From Pelecanus crispus (taxonomy: Eukaryota; Chordata; Aves; Pelecaniformes; Pelecanidae): a DNA stretch of 64,000 nt. The notes under the pieces are model-generated. The model worked only from the letters and a program-made list of their open reading frames with translations. It did not search any database and had not been told where the DNA came from. Positions 48,728-61,042 of the stretch are shown piece after piece. The stretch covers positions 3,917,501 to 3,981,500 of the forward strand of contig NC_134649.1 of the NCBI RefSeq assembly GCF_030463565.1, given 5' to 3'. The position numbers were made by a program, and so were the translations under genes. Position 1 is the stretch's first letter. Every line of letters starts with the position of its first letter.

Positions 48728-51700
48728 ATTTGGGTGCAGCCTGGATCCTGCACTGGGATCTTTGGCTCTGAGATGCAGGATGTGCTCCTGCCGTGCCAGG
48801 GAGTGGACGGTAGCCAGCCCCAGGCCACCTCCCTGCCTTATCCCTTCTGTGGGGTCCTCCTCCATCCCTGCTCCCTGCCTCCATCCCTGGCCCCTGCTCC
48901 TTGCCCTCAACCCACCTTGGTCCTACCAGCTCCTCGTGTCCAGGCAGGAGTCTCCAGCTGAACCACCACCTTCCCACCAGCTGCTGTGGGCATCCTGGTC
49001 CTCTGCCCTGTGCCCAGAGGAAAACCTGATGGTTGAAACAGGTGGACCCTGACTGCTGCTTTTTGGAGGGGGTTCCAAAATCACGTTTCCTGGCAAGCTG
49101 ACTGCACGCTTCCAAAATCTCACCCCTCTTGAATGGAGACAGGTGGGTGGTGGAGCATGTCAAGGTCCCTGCGGTGGTAGAGCAGCTTCACCCGAGCAGC
49201 ATCAGTTGCTGAATCCCACCCTGGCTGGTGCTTTCAACAGATTTTGAGCTCCACGGGGCTGGGACTCCTCAGCCCAGCTGGCTCTGTGCAGTTGCAGGTG
49301 CTGGTACTGTATTTTCTTAGATGCTCATCTAAGGAAAGGAAAATCCCCTCTCCTGATGCATGCAGTTTGGGTGTGCAAGACCAAGGCTGGGAGAGAAGAT
49401 TGCTTGCTGGTACCTCGAGGGGGGAAGCACCAGGAAAAAGGAAGAGTTATTTAAGCTGAAAGACAATGTTGGCACCAGAACAAATGAGACTAAAAGTGGA
49501 CAGGAATAAATGGAGACTGGAAATTAGGAGGGCTCTAATCTTCCGCAGGTGCTGCCACGGCTTCTTGGGAGGTGTAGCGAGGATGCGAAAGGGTGAGGTT
49601 TGGGGAGTTTGATCCTGGGTGCTGGGATGGACCGAGCTCACTGACCTGATGGGTCCGTGTCCCCTCCCTGGGGACACCCAGGCACAGGAGGGAGCTGGAG
49701 CCTCTGAGCCCTCCGCAGCGGGGTGAGGAGGGAGCAGAGCTGCTGTCCCAGGGCGGGAGGGACGCTTTCAGCAGCTAACGAGAGGTTTTGGGGCAGGAGC
49801 TGGACTCCTGGATCCGACCCCAGCTCAATCTAAGGCTCACCCCATACCGTTGCGGGCAACTCTCCATCCCCGCAGCCCTCTAGCCTCTCTTATTCCTTCC
49901 CCAGGGGACTCGATAGGGCCAATATTGGCCAAGACCTGCTCGTCTCCAAAACCTCCCTGCCATGGAGAGATGCGGCACTCCCAGCATGCACCCAACCACC
50001 ATTTCCCAGTGGTACCCTTGCAGCTCACCCCTGTGCATGGACTTTAGAACTGTCAAAGGTATGGAAATGCTCTATTTTTGTAAATTTACATTTGAGATTG
50101 TTCTCACATAGGATAGATTTTGCAGTCACTTGAAAGGCACGTGGTCAAGCAGGGGGACCTCACCTTGTCCTGCTCCATGTGGAGTCAGCTGAGGCCAACA
50201 GTGCAAAAATCCTGCATGCTGGAAGTGAAATACAGAAATAGAGAAGCCTTTCCACCGATACCATCTAAATGCAGCTGTTTAAGCTACTGTGTGTCACAAA
50301 AAACCCAAGGGAAGTCTCTGTGGCAAAAAGTGTTTTCACACGAGCTACTCAAGCCTCAGTGGCCCTCGGCCGCCAGCATCACCCGCGCTGCCTCCAGCGC
50401 TCTCGCAAAAATACCAAAGGAAGTAAACGTTTCAATTTTGAAATGCAAATAGTTTGTGGTCGTCGTATTTTTTTTTCTCATTCAATGGTTATAAGCGATC
50501 TGAGCCGCAGCAACCCAGCTCTGGCTTTCAGATGTTTAATTTTAGCTGGCCCACTAAGTCGGTGCGTTGGCTCCAAGGTGGGAGTGGGTTCAGGCAGCCA
50601 TGCCCCAGGTCCGAGCAATTTGCAGTAATAAATCAGGGCAAATGCATCTCAAAGGCAATAGCAGATCCAGGGAGATGCTCCGGCTTCCCAGAGGCAGCTC
50701 AAGGAATGTCCGGCCGCTGCCCAGTTGATGGTGATGATGCTAGTGCATGGATTTAGCTGGAAATTGATGCTGGCACATGAATTTGGCAGGGATGGGGTTG
50801 GTTATTTGTGGCTGGATTTGCAGGGAGCATCGTGGGAAGCTCGTTTGGATCAGGTTTGGTTTGTCTTGTAGCCGAGCACATGGGATGGCCTGGAAAAGCC
50901 ATGTGCTGTGGAATGAAAAAAGGGATTTGTCATTTAGTGGCTGATCCAGAAAATATAAGGGGGAGGGAACAGGGAAGACATCAATTCAGATTAAACTGAA
51001 ACAGCCTGATTTAAAAAAAAAAAATCCCCCAAACTTTCTGGTTTTAGATCACCCCAGAATAGTCAGTTTGACAAGAAATGCAAAGTTTGTGCTTGCAAAT
51101 CAATTAACCCCTTTCTAAAACCTTAAAACCAAACAACAACAACAAAAGCCATTTCCAAATAGAAAGTAAAACCCCACGGTTTCTGAAAAAGCTTCAAGAA
51201 CAGAGGTTGGGTATTTCTGAGCCGCTTCATTTGGGGAATCCCAGAAGAAATGTTTTGACATTTTCAAGCCAGCTTCTTTTTTAACGCCCAAATATTTTTC
51301 AAATTTGCCTGAAAGCAGTAAACCATCTGTGCCTTGTTGGAGCTGCCTCCAGGTTTCCCTGAAGATGCTGACAGCCAAGAGCATCCTTGGTCCCTGGTGC
51401 CGGTGCTCGGGTCCCTGCAGAAGGAGGCTGGGAAAATCCCTTGGCTCCCGGACTTTGGGGCGATGCTCTCCCTGAAAATGCCTTGTGCAGAGGCAGCGGA
51501 CGCGAGCTGAGCCTTGGTGTGAGCAGGGAGGCGGTGAGATTTCTGGCTGTCCTCTTGTTTTGGTGGAGACTCGGGAGGTAGGAATAGATCAAGTGGATTC
51601 CAGAGGGATCTACAGCGAGTGCTGGGAACTAAGTGCTTTCACATGAAGGGCTCATCGCGTCGGCCCGGCATGTCTGAGGCAGGTTTTACAGGTATTGCTC

Positions 51701-53187
51701 GTCGCTGAGCAGCCAAGGCGAAGCGGGGAGTGCGAAATGCTCTCCTGCAATGGAATTTTCCTCCTTCCACGTGTTCGATCCAGGCTTAACCCCGTGTCGA
51801 GGCAGCACTGGGACCACGAGCGCATTGCATCCCTCTCCCGGCGCTGCCGCCACCTCCCAGCCTTTCCAGCGAGGCCCGGAGCTTCGCAGCCGACTGCTCG
51901 GCTCGCAGACGTGCCGGTGCCCCATCTTAGGGAGAATCCAGCACAGACACAGGGATGAAACAGGCTGTGGGCCAGGGAGAAGGTCTGGCCGAGAAGCACT
52001 CATGGGAAATGTTTCCCTTTTGAAATTGCAAAATGTAATTAATGCCGGTCATAAACATGGAAACTCGTTAGGTCTGTGGCTGGGCTGGACTCTGGCTAGC
52101 GGCAGCCTGGGCGCTGCAGCGTCCTCTCAGTGAGGGCCAGCGGGGCGGGACGAGCCCCTTCCCTGCCTTCATCCCTTGCTTGTGACAATGAGGTGGGCAG
52201 GATCTCCTCGAGGGGTCCTGGTACCACCAAATATAAACCAAATCCCCTCCGCCTCCCTCCGGGGAAGCTCCTCGGCCCCAGGAGATACCAGTGAGGCAAG
52301 AGCAAAGGGTCCACGTCTGCCCCAATCGGTCCCAAAACACCCACCAAGCCCACGGTGCAGGGACCTGAAGAGCAGGACCCTCGGGGCAGGATGAGGCCCG
52401 TGGGAGCCATCAGCTGGCTCCAGCTGTTTTTCAGGGAAAAGGCTGCGACGTGCTCACACGTGACTCCTTCAGGCTGTGAACTTTGCAAATTAATTTCTGC
52501 TCTATGTGGAATCATGCTATTTATTTTGGTTTCCCCCCCCTTTTTGGGTGATATATGAGCATTTGCATCCCCTGGAAGTACAGGCTCAGGGACACTGGCT
52601 CGGGAAGTCAAGTGACATTTGCCAATGCCTTTCTGCAGCCTGGACAAGGCTCTCGCTGTCCAGGAAAAAGGATTATTTTCCTTTTTTTATAGCATTTCTG
52701 CCTGGGACCCCTTTGGGTGTGTGAATCCCTCCCAGCGCTGTTTGGGGCTGATCTCTGCGTGGCACCAACAGACCCAAAACCTGGGCAGCTTCCCACCCTG
52801 GCAAGGCTCTTTGGGAGGGCAAACAGTCCCATTCAGTGGGACAAAACACCGAAATTTTAAATACTTTTTGCCCTGCCCCCAGCTGCCTGTGGGATCGAGT
52901 GCTGCAGCATCCAGCGATGCTCGGGCTGAGCCGAACCGAGTGCCTGGTGCTCGCCCCGCGCTGTTCCTTGGCAGAGGTGTGCCGGGGAAGGATTTTCCTG
53001 CAAGGGCAGGTTGGGGGGCTCGGTGCAGTCCCCCCCCAGAATGCGCTGCCTCGGCTGCACTGGCTGGAGCGGGTGCAGAGGGTAATTCTGTCCCAGCTTG
53101 GGGCATTTATGAGCCTGAGAGGGGTGAAGGGAGGGGCTCAGGCTTTCTGACAACCACAGCCTTTGCAATAACACCCATCTCAGCAGC
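48728..53187. other. 5' flanking DNA, no gene seen
   Basis: No exon with conserved motifs, RNA gene or clear interspersed repeat. It contains short homopolymer runs such as a C8/T5 tract near 52530. Confidence 0.55.
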
Positions 53188-54400
53188 CTCACAGTGCTGC
53201 CTCCAGCATCCCTGCCACACCGCTGCCCGCATCCCTGCCACGCTGCTGCCCTCATCCCTGCCACACTGCTGCCTGCATCCCTGCCATGCCGCTGACCGCA
53301 TCCCTGCCACACTGCTGCCCACATCCCTGCCACGCTGCTGTCCACATCCCTGCCACGCCGCTGCCCACATCCCTGCCACGCCGCTGTCCACATCCCTGCC
53401 ACACTGCCTCTGGCATCCCTGCCATGCTGCTGCCCGTATCCCTGCCACGCCACCTCCTGCATCCCTGTCACGCTTCGTCCGGCATCCCTGCCACGCTGCT
53501 GCCCACATCCCTGGCACGCTGCCTCTGGCATCCCTGCCACACCACTGCCTGCATCCCTGCCATGCTGCTGCCCATATCCCTGCCACACCACCACCTGCAT
53601 CCCTGTCACGCCACCTCTGGCATCCCTGCCACGCTGCTGCCCTCATCCCTGTCACACCACCTCCTGCATCCCTGTCACGCTTCGTTCAGCATCCCTGCCG
53701 TGCTGCTGCCCATATCCCTGCCACACCACCTCCTGCATCCCTGTCACACTTTGTCCAGCATCCCTGCCACGCTGCTGCCCACATCCCTGGCACACTGCCT
53801 CCAGCATCCCTGTACACTGCTGCCTGCATCCCTGCCATGCCGCCTCTGGCATCCCTGCCATGCCACTGCCTGCATCCCTGCCACGCTGCTGCCTGCATCC
53901 CTGTCACGCTGCTTCTCTCATCCCTGCCACGCTGCTTTCCTCATCCCTGTCACACCACCTCCAGCATCCCTGCCATGATGCTGCCCGCATCCCTGCCACG
54001 CTGCTGCCCGCATCCCTGCCATACCACCTTCAGCATCCCTGTCACGCTGCTGCCTGTATCCCTGCCACACTGCCGCCTGCATCCCTGCCACGCCACCACC
54101 TGCATCCCTGTCATGCCACCTCCAGCATCCCTGCCATGCTGCTGCCTGCATCCCTGTCACGCTGCTTCCCTCATCCCTGTCACGCTGCTTCCCTCATCCC
54201 TGTCACACCGCCTCCAGCATCCCTGCCATGATGCTGCCTGCATCCCTGCCACGCCGCCTCCAGCATCCCTGTCGCTGCTGCCTGTATCCCTGCCACACTG
54301 CCGCCTGCATCCCTGCCATGCCACCTCTAGCATCCCTGCCACGCCGCTGCCCACATTCCTGCCATGCTTCCTCCAGCATCCCTGCCACGCCACCGCCTGC
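53188..54400 (+). repeat. Minisatellite of a 23-bp unit, about 53 copies
   Basis: Direct tandem copies of a unit near CATCCCTGCCACGCTGCTGC plus three bases. Spacing is 23 bp over most of the array with occasional 1-2 bp indels. Units vary at defined positions (TGCC/TGTC; GCTGCTGCC/ACCACCTCC/GCTTCGTCC). Variant patterns recur, e.g. the CTTCGTCC...CTGGCAC block at 53471 recurs at 53747, 276 bp or 12 units away, showing higher-order duplication. Since 23 is not divisible by 3 and few units carry stops, all frames are read in turn and long spurious frames appear on both strands (up to 662 codons). Confidence 0.97.
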
Positions 54401-55854
54401 ATCCTGCACCTCGTCTCTCCCCGGCAGCCTTTCCCTTCGGCCCCTTTCGGCCCAGCCCATCAGCCCTCGCACCCCTGCGACCCCGCTGCTCCCCGGGGAG
54501 AGCCGCCAGCAGCAGCTTTGGCTGCAGCCCAGCCCTGGCCTTCCTCCCGGCCTTCCTCCCTGGCGCAGGCCGCAGCAGCCCGGCTGCGTAATGCCATCCC
54601 CACCTAGTGCCGGCCGGGCGCACAGGCTGCCTCGGCGGGTCTCGGGGTGCAGGCAGGGCTGCTCAGGGTGCCGTGGCACCTCCTCAACGCCTCCGGCTGC
54701 ACCCAGCCACCCGTGGCACGGCCCTGCGGGGGGATTTTCCTGCCTTGCTCCCCAGGGATGCCCCAGGGTAAATGAATGGTGGGAGGAAACGTGCTGATGC
54801 ACGGCGCAGGGGCCACCACGGGGCCCCGCGTCCCCTGGAGCTCTTTGTCTCTTCATGCCCCATCCCGCAGCTCCGGAAAAGGGGACACCCCTCCTCCAGC
54901 ACCGGGAGCCCAGCTGGGGATGAGGGACAGTGCCACGACCCCCCGCCCCGGCCCCTGGGGCTGGCCCCCCTTGGGCGTACCTCCAGGGATGCTCCTGCAT
55001 ATCTCAGGTGGCACTTCCCAAGGACACGTCCCCACGGACCCCACGTGTCTCAGCGCCTGGAGAGCATCACCTCCCTCGGCCCCCCCAGCCCAGTAAGGAC
55101 CAGTTGTAGGGCAGAGTATGAGACCAGGTAAAGCCTTCAGTGATGCCCCCCATACCAAGTCTCCCCTTGCCCCCCCTGCCACCCATTGGGGACTCCCAGA
55201 GCCACAACAGCTTTTAATTTCCCTTCCACTCCTTCACCCTATTGCTCCCCAGAGCCATGCACCGCATTCCTGTGGCCGAGGGCTGCTCGCCCATCCCAGG
55301 CGCTGCCCAAAGCCCACCTTGGGCTGGCTGAGCCACCCGGGTCATCTGGGGGCACCTAGTCCTCGCCTGGGACGAGGCAGTGAGCAATCGTCCCTGCTCG
55401 CCCACGCCGGGCTCCCTGGGCTTGCGACATCCTCCATCCAGAATAATTTTGGTTGGAAGGAGCCTCTGCAAGTCGCTTCACTCAGCCCTTGGGGACTCTT
55501 ATCTCTGTAGTCGCTCCTTGTATTAAAATTTTCCCAAATTTGACTCATTTTTGTCCTTTCCTATCTTTTCTCTGGCTCCACCACCCCCGGGCTGTTGCAT
55601 GGGCACTTTCCTCAGGTGCTGTGGCTTTGCTTGCCCGGCCCCGCGAAGGGATTCAGGGTCCCCTGGGGCTTCCCCGCAGCTCAGGGGACGCTCGGCGGGG
55701 GGATGCTCTGCAGAGGGGGATGCTCCCGCTCGCCCACGGGTGCTGCGGGACATCACGGCCAGCCGTGCCCCTCTGCCTGGCGCCAGCCATCGCAGCGCGA
55801 TCTGCTGCGCGCTTGCAATGACAAACTGGCCGGGAGCCAGGTCGGTGGCCGCGA
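54401..55854. other. GC-rich 5' flanking DNA, no gene seen
   Basis: Very GC-rich with overlapping short frames on both strands. No repeat or exon recognised. Confidence 0.5.
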
Positions 55855-55922
55855 GTCATAGAATCATTAAGGTTGGAAAGGATCTCTAAGATCATCAGTC
55901 CAACCATCAACCCAACACCGTC
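55855..55922 (-). mobile_element. CR1 LINE 3' tail fragment
   Basis: Plus strand reads AGTCATAGAATCATTAAGG, TTGGAAAGGATCTCTAAGA, TCATCAGTCCAACCATCAAC, CCAACACCGTCCCA: a reversed CR1 3' end of the GGATCTCTAAG subtype. About 68 bp, 5'-truncated. Confidence 0.93.
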
Positions 55923-57000
55923 CCACCGGGCTTGAAAACCTCCTCCCTCTCATCCCAGCCGCAGCAGAAAATTCAGAGCTTGGTGGAGATGCCAGAACAA
56001 AAGCAACTGCAAGGAAAGACCCTTTGGATTACCGTTTCAAGGGGGGGTTGAAGGGTTTTATTTGTCTTTTTTAACTTCAGACACCAATTACTGCTGCAGA
56101 GGAAGGACATCTTGGGTAGAGACTCCAAAATGTCCTCACTGAAAGGAGCTGGAAAGCTGCAAGCATGCTCAGAAATCTGCAAAGACCACAGGAAAGCATG
56201 GGAAAGATGGACCACAGCACGGGAGAGGAGGCAGAAGGAAAGGAGGGTTAAGAGGAGGTGCAGCCTGCTTCACATTTCCCAATGAAACAAGGAAAAAACC
56301 CAACACTGACCCTATTTTGTCTTGGGAAACCCCTTGCAGCTCAGCCCTGAAAGCGGAATTCAGCAGCTCGGCGTAACCCAAACGTTTCCTCTGCTGCCTG
56401 AAAGAAAATGTTGGAACAGAGCGGGCTTAAAGCCTGCTGAAGAGGCCCATTTATCTGGGAACTGAAAGAAAATATTGGGATAATATTTGGAAAAGCCTAC
56501 GAATGGGCATGGTCCAGCGTGTGCCGGGCAGCAGCAACCTGCTGAGCTCGGGGCGGGGGAGAAGCCACCCTCTGCGTGTGGCTAATTTCCCCCTTTTCCC
56601 TCATTTCCTTCCCATTTCCTTCCTGGCTCCGAAAAGTTTTGCCGTGCCCGGGTTGGTCCTTGGGATGTGTTTCCCCCAGGAGAGTGGCAGTGCTGAAAGA
56701 AAAGGGGATTTTTCATGGGCAGGGTAGGCAGAAACCCTGCCTGGTCCGAGCATCCCGGGGGAGCCGGCGGGGAGAAAGTGTTTCCTTCCCCCAGTTAACA
56801 ACCGAGGCTGATCTGCAGGACCTGCTTAATTGGGTATCACTTAAAACCAGGTTGATTTCTGCCTAATTGGTCAGTAATAAGCATTTAATTGGCAAAGCTG
56901 CAAGGAAGCTCCAGCCCCCTCTTCCCGGGAGCCATTAGCAGTGTCTATTTTAACACTCGGAGCCTGGCTGGGATCCAATAAATGTTTGGGTCGTCGTTCC

Positions 57001-57021
57001 CCCCCCGCCCCCCCCCCCCCA
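57001..57021 (+). repeat. Poly-C tract
   Basis: Runs of C interrupted by a single G. On the minus strand it is a poly-G run. Confidence 0.9.
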
Positions 57022-57528
57022 TTTAAAAACATTAATATGTATTCAAAATTCAGTCGGACATCTCATTTGGGTTTGAAGTATAATTATGTTTGATGAGGAC
57101 TAATAAGCAGCTTTCAAAACGAGACCAGGTTAGCTTTTCTCCCGCGGGGAAGCCGATATTTCCCACCAGCAGCTGATGCTGATTTTTATGGGACTAATCC
57201 AGGCACGTCCACGGCTCCGTAAAGCCCTGCTTTGCCTTTGACTTCTTTATTTTTAAGGGTCTTTTTCCACCTGGGATGGGTTTTTATTGCTGAGGAGTTT
57301 TGTTTCCTGCAGGGTTCCCCCCCGCCATGGGTGTCGGGGTGCTTTTGCAGGATGCAAATGGAAATTTGCTGAAACCAGACATTTTTCCCCCCAGGTTTGC
57401 AGCCTCATCAGGAAAGAAAATAAACATCAGAGGCTTTTTTGAATGTGCAAAAGGGAAACTTTGAATTCTCAGCCCAAATTGACCCCAAGACTTGGGAGCT
57501 TTTGGTTTGAAGGCCGGGTTGCTGGTTG

Positions 57529-57620
57529 AAGCTGATGCTGCAGGTTGAAGCAGATGCTGCCGGCGCGGTCCCCGGCACGGATGATGGTTGATGGTCGATG
57601 GTCGATGGTCGGTGGTTGAA
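57529..57620 (+). repeat. Short imperfect repeats
   Basis: Two copies of GGTTGAAGC(T/A)GATGCTGC (about 57530-57563), followed by a run of five or so 7-bp units of GATGGTC/GATGGTT (about 57580-57617). Confidence 0.75.
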
Positions 57621-60600
57621 CTGGTGTCGAGGTTGGCTCTGCTTTAGCACCAGCGCCTGCCTAGGTGGAGCTACTTCTCTTCAGCATCGCGTCCAGCCAG
57701 AAAACGCTGGATCTGGTCTGATCGCCCAAATACCGCCTGGCTGCAGCTTCTGAGCAGAGCTCAGGCAAAAAAAAAAACCCAAACCAAACCAAAAAACCCA
57801 CCCAAGCTGTGGGTTTGTGTTTGTTTTCCACACTCCCCCTTTGAAATACCATGCCAAAGGTAATCTGCCTTGGAGATTAGGCTTTGGCAAGTCTTGTTAC
57901 GCTGCCGAAACCTCCAGGAACGCCCTTGGTGAGCCCTGGGCACACCCCGCTTCTGGGATGGGGAGTGAGTCCTGGCCCCGGCGTTCCGGGGAGTACGGGG
58001 ACACGTGTGACACGAACCCGCAGGATACCCCCTGCCCTGCCAAAAACTGTCCGGAGGGAGGAGCAGCAGAGCCCCTCCGCAGCCCCGTGGGGATGCACCC
58101 ACCCATCGCTCCCGCAGCCGGCTCTCCGGCAAACCCCAAAGCTGCTGCCCACCGGGCTCTGAACCCCCAAATTCCCAACTGGGGTGCAAATGCCCCCAAA
58201 AACCGAGGTGGTGAAGGAGAATAAACCCTCCTGGCCCCCTCCTGCCCTGTCCTTGTACTGGCAGGCACGGCTCGAGGGGGGTTGGTGGTGGGGTTTAATG
58301 GCCACCAGCCGAAAATTGAGGGGGGAAACACCTTAAACTAGGAGCGCTTGGTGCTTGGGCATTTTTTTTCCCCAAGGTATTTTGCAGCAATTAAGGAGCT
58401 GCAGGTAAATAGCCAAACCCCAGAGCCTGGCGAAGGTGCCAGCCGCTCTGCAGTCGGGACAGACCCAGCCACTGGCTCCGGGCTGACCATGTTACAGCCC
58501 TAAATAGCTGCTTTTTGGGGACAGGTGGGTCACAGCAAACTTTATTTTTCTGGAAACAGCAAGCACATTGTGCAGGGAAGGCTTTCCAAGGATGCTCCCC
58601 ACGCCCTTTTCAGGAAATACCACGCAGCTCTCCTTCGTGCCATGCCAATTTTTTTTTTTTTTTTTTTTTAATTGGCATAAATGATAGCCTCGGCAAGGAC
58701 ACGTCGTGTTTTCCCTGGGCTGTCGGATTTTATTTTGAAATCGCAGCTGGTTTGATCTTTGCATCTCTCCACCCCCAGGCTCGTCTCTCCCTGCGTGTTC
58801 CTGCTCCTGGCACTTGCTCCGGAGCAGCGGGGTTTGCTGGGGAGCAAAAACGCGGTGGGGGGTCTCATCCTAATGCCGGTCACAGCCGGGTCCTTGGGGA
58901 CATCACCCGATGTGGGGACAAAGTAAAAGAGTTGCATTCAATTTGCAAAAGCCACCCCAGCGAGCACAGTGGCCATCCCCACCCGGTGACCCCCCAGCTC
59001 TCACAAGATTCCAATTTTTGAGCCCAATTTCAGCCCTGGAGCCACCATCCTGACAGCAACGGCCGGGCTTCCTTCGGGGGGGACCCAAAATATCCTCCCC
59101 CGCGCGGTGACGACACGGCCCCGGCGTGGCGCCGGCGTAACCGGCTTTTCCAAGACCTGCTATTCCAGGGGTGGGGTTGGGTTGGCCCAGGTTTATTACC
59201 AGCTCCCTCTTGGCTCCGACACTTTTCCCCGGTACGGCGCTCTGGGGTGAAGCGGGATGGTGGCAGGGACCGGGAGAGGAGGAGGAAGGATTCCTACCCC
59301 ATGTGCGGGGGACGTCACGCGGGATGGGTGCCACCAGGATGCACCCTCGGGGTCCCCTCCCTGTGCCAGCACCCTCTCCTTGGGGATAAGCCCTCCCGCA
59401 CCCCAAGTATCCCAAAACACAGCGGGTGGGAGCCAGGACAGCCTGCGTGCAGCTCCGCAGGGATGCAGCAGGAGCTGGAGCATCTCCCCATCCCACCACC
59501 CCTCGCTTGGGCATTTCCTTCCTTACCCGAATCTCCAAAATAACAATAAACACAAAACCTATTTGAGATGGGTGAAAACGTCTGGGTTTGTTCCCTTCTT
59601 TTAATTCAAGACCAAACACACAGTGAATTTTTTTTTAACTTATTGATTTCCGCGTCCCCCCCCCAAATGCCTGTGCTGGGCCTGGCAGTCCCTGGAGTGC
59701 CTTTTCGCCGCTAGGCTTCAATTGTTTCTAAACTTCCAGATCCATCTTTTGGATATTTTTACAGGCCTGAGTCCATAGTGGGCCCTTTCTTTTTATTTTT
59801 TATTACTAGCATTTTTACCAGGATGACATTTTGACTAGTCTGGGAAATCTTCTTGCCTGCTACACCAATTCCTGACAATCAAGATTTAATCTTGCTGGAG
59901 AAGAAGAACGCATTGGATAGAAAAAAAAAAAAAAAATATCCAGATTTCTCTGAAATTGCAGAAAAGCGGAGCATGAGGAGCCTGTGGGAAATCTCCAACC
60001 CAGCCTGGAGCAGCGCAGCGACTGCGCAAGCCCCGACCGTCGCCGGACAGATGTTGGTCGAATTATAGCTAAAACCTCTGGCGCTGGGGATGCTCCGCTC
60101 TCCGTACCCCACGTGTATCATCGCAGTCGGGCAGCCTCTCTAATCTCAAAATTAAATCCCCTTTGCTGCTGTCTTCAGTGTTTGGGAGAGAGGCCGGATG
60201 GTAGAAAACCATTAGCACATCCTTCCTTGGTCATCCCCGTGGTTTTGGGCTCTCCCACCCTGGCAGGAACCCTTCTTTGCTTTTGGGGAGTTATCTCCCC
60301 ATTTCTCACTGAGAAGTGCCAGGGATCAGATTGCTAAAATGGGTGTTTCAGGCACTTTGAAATGAGTTTCCCTGGGCCTGGGCTGTTGTGGCCGGGGCTG
60401 GGCACCAGCGCGGAGCTGCTGCGCATCCCCCACCTCCCCGGACCTTCCTCCACCGCATCCCTTCCTTCCTCTCCATCACATTTGATGTCACCTTTTTGGT
60501 CTGAAAACACCTTAATCCAGATTTAGGAAGGAAAGGAAAAAGGCAGGGGCAACATTTTTCCACTGAGCACGAATGTCCTGGGAATTCACCCAGGGGTTTC

Positions 60601-61000
60601 CCAGTGGTCGCTGAGCGGTGGCGGTGGCATTGCCATCCCCATCAGCCACTGGGATGCCGCTCCATGGCAGCTCCAAATCTTATTTTCTGCTGGCAAGCTT
60701 CACAGGCAGCTCACTCGCACGCAGGATTTTACCATTAATACGACTGAAACCAAACCATCTGGTCACTAGTGAGTCTGGGGTTATTTTAACACCTAAAAGG
60801 ACAAGCAGAGGAAAACGAGATTGAGAAGCATGGATATAAATGCAAAAATACTGATTTCTCCTTCAGATTTACAAGTCCCTGGCCAGGAGCGGTGACTGTG
60901 GCCGAGAGCCCCGTGCTTGGCCGTCGTCCCTGCCGCTGTGTGTGCCGGGGCGGCTGCAAGAGGATGCTGGAGGCATCAGGCTGCCGGACCGGTTTGGAGG

Positions 61001-61042
61001 CTGGTGTTAATGAACTGGTGTTAATGGGCTGGTGTTAATGGG
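61001..61042 (+). repeat. Three-copy 14-bp tandem repeat
   Basis: CTGGTGTTAATG followed by AA or GG, three times in direct tandem with differences only in the last two bases. Confidence 0.9.

Noticed and set aside
53188-54400. Possible CRISPR-like array
   Set aside because: Units are contiguous with no unique spacers, and the DNA is avian. It is a minisatellite.
52619-54607. A 662-codon plus-strand frame and matching minus-strand frames (up to about 265 codons)
   Set aside because: The 23-bp unit lacks stops in most frames, so a 69-bp/23-residue pseudo-repeat appears in every frame. His/Cys/Pro periodicity is only the repeat read in different phases, not a zinc-finger or antimicrobial protein.
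57884-58331. Overlapping 90-145 codon frames on both strands
   Set aside because: High-GC chance frames with Pro/Gly/Arg-rich translations, no homology signal and no splice context.
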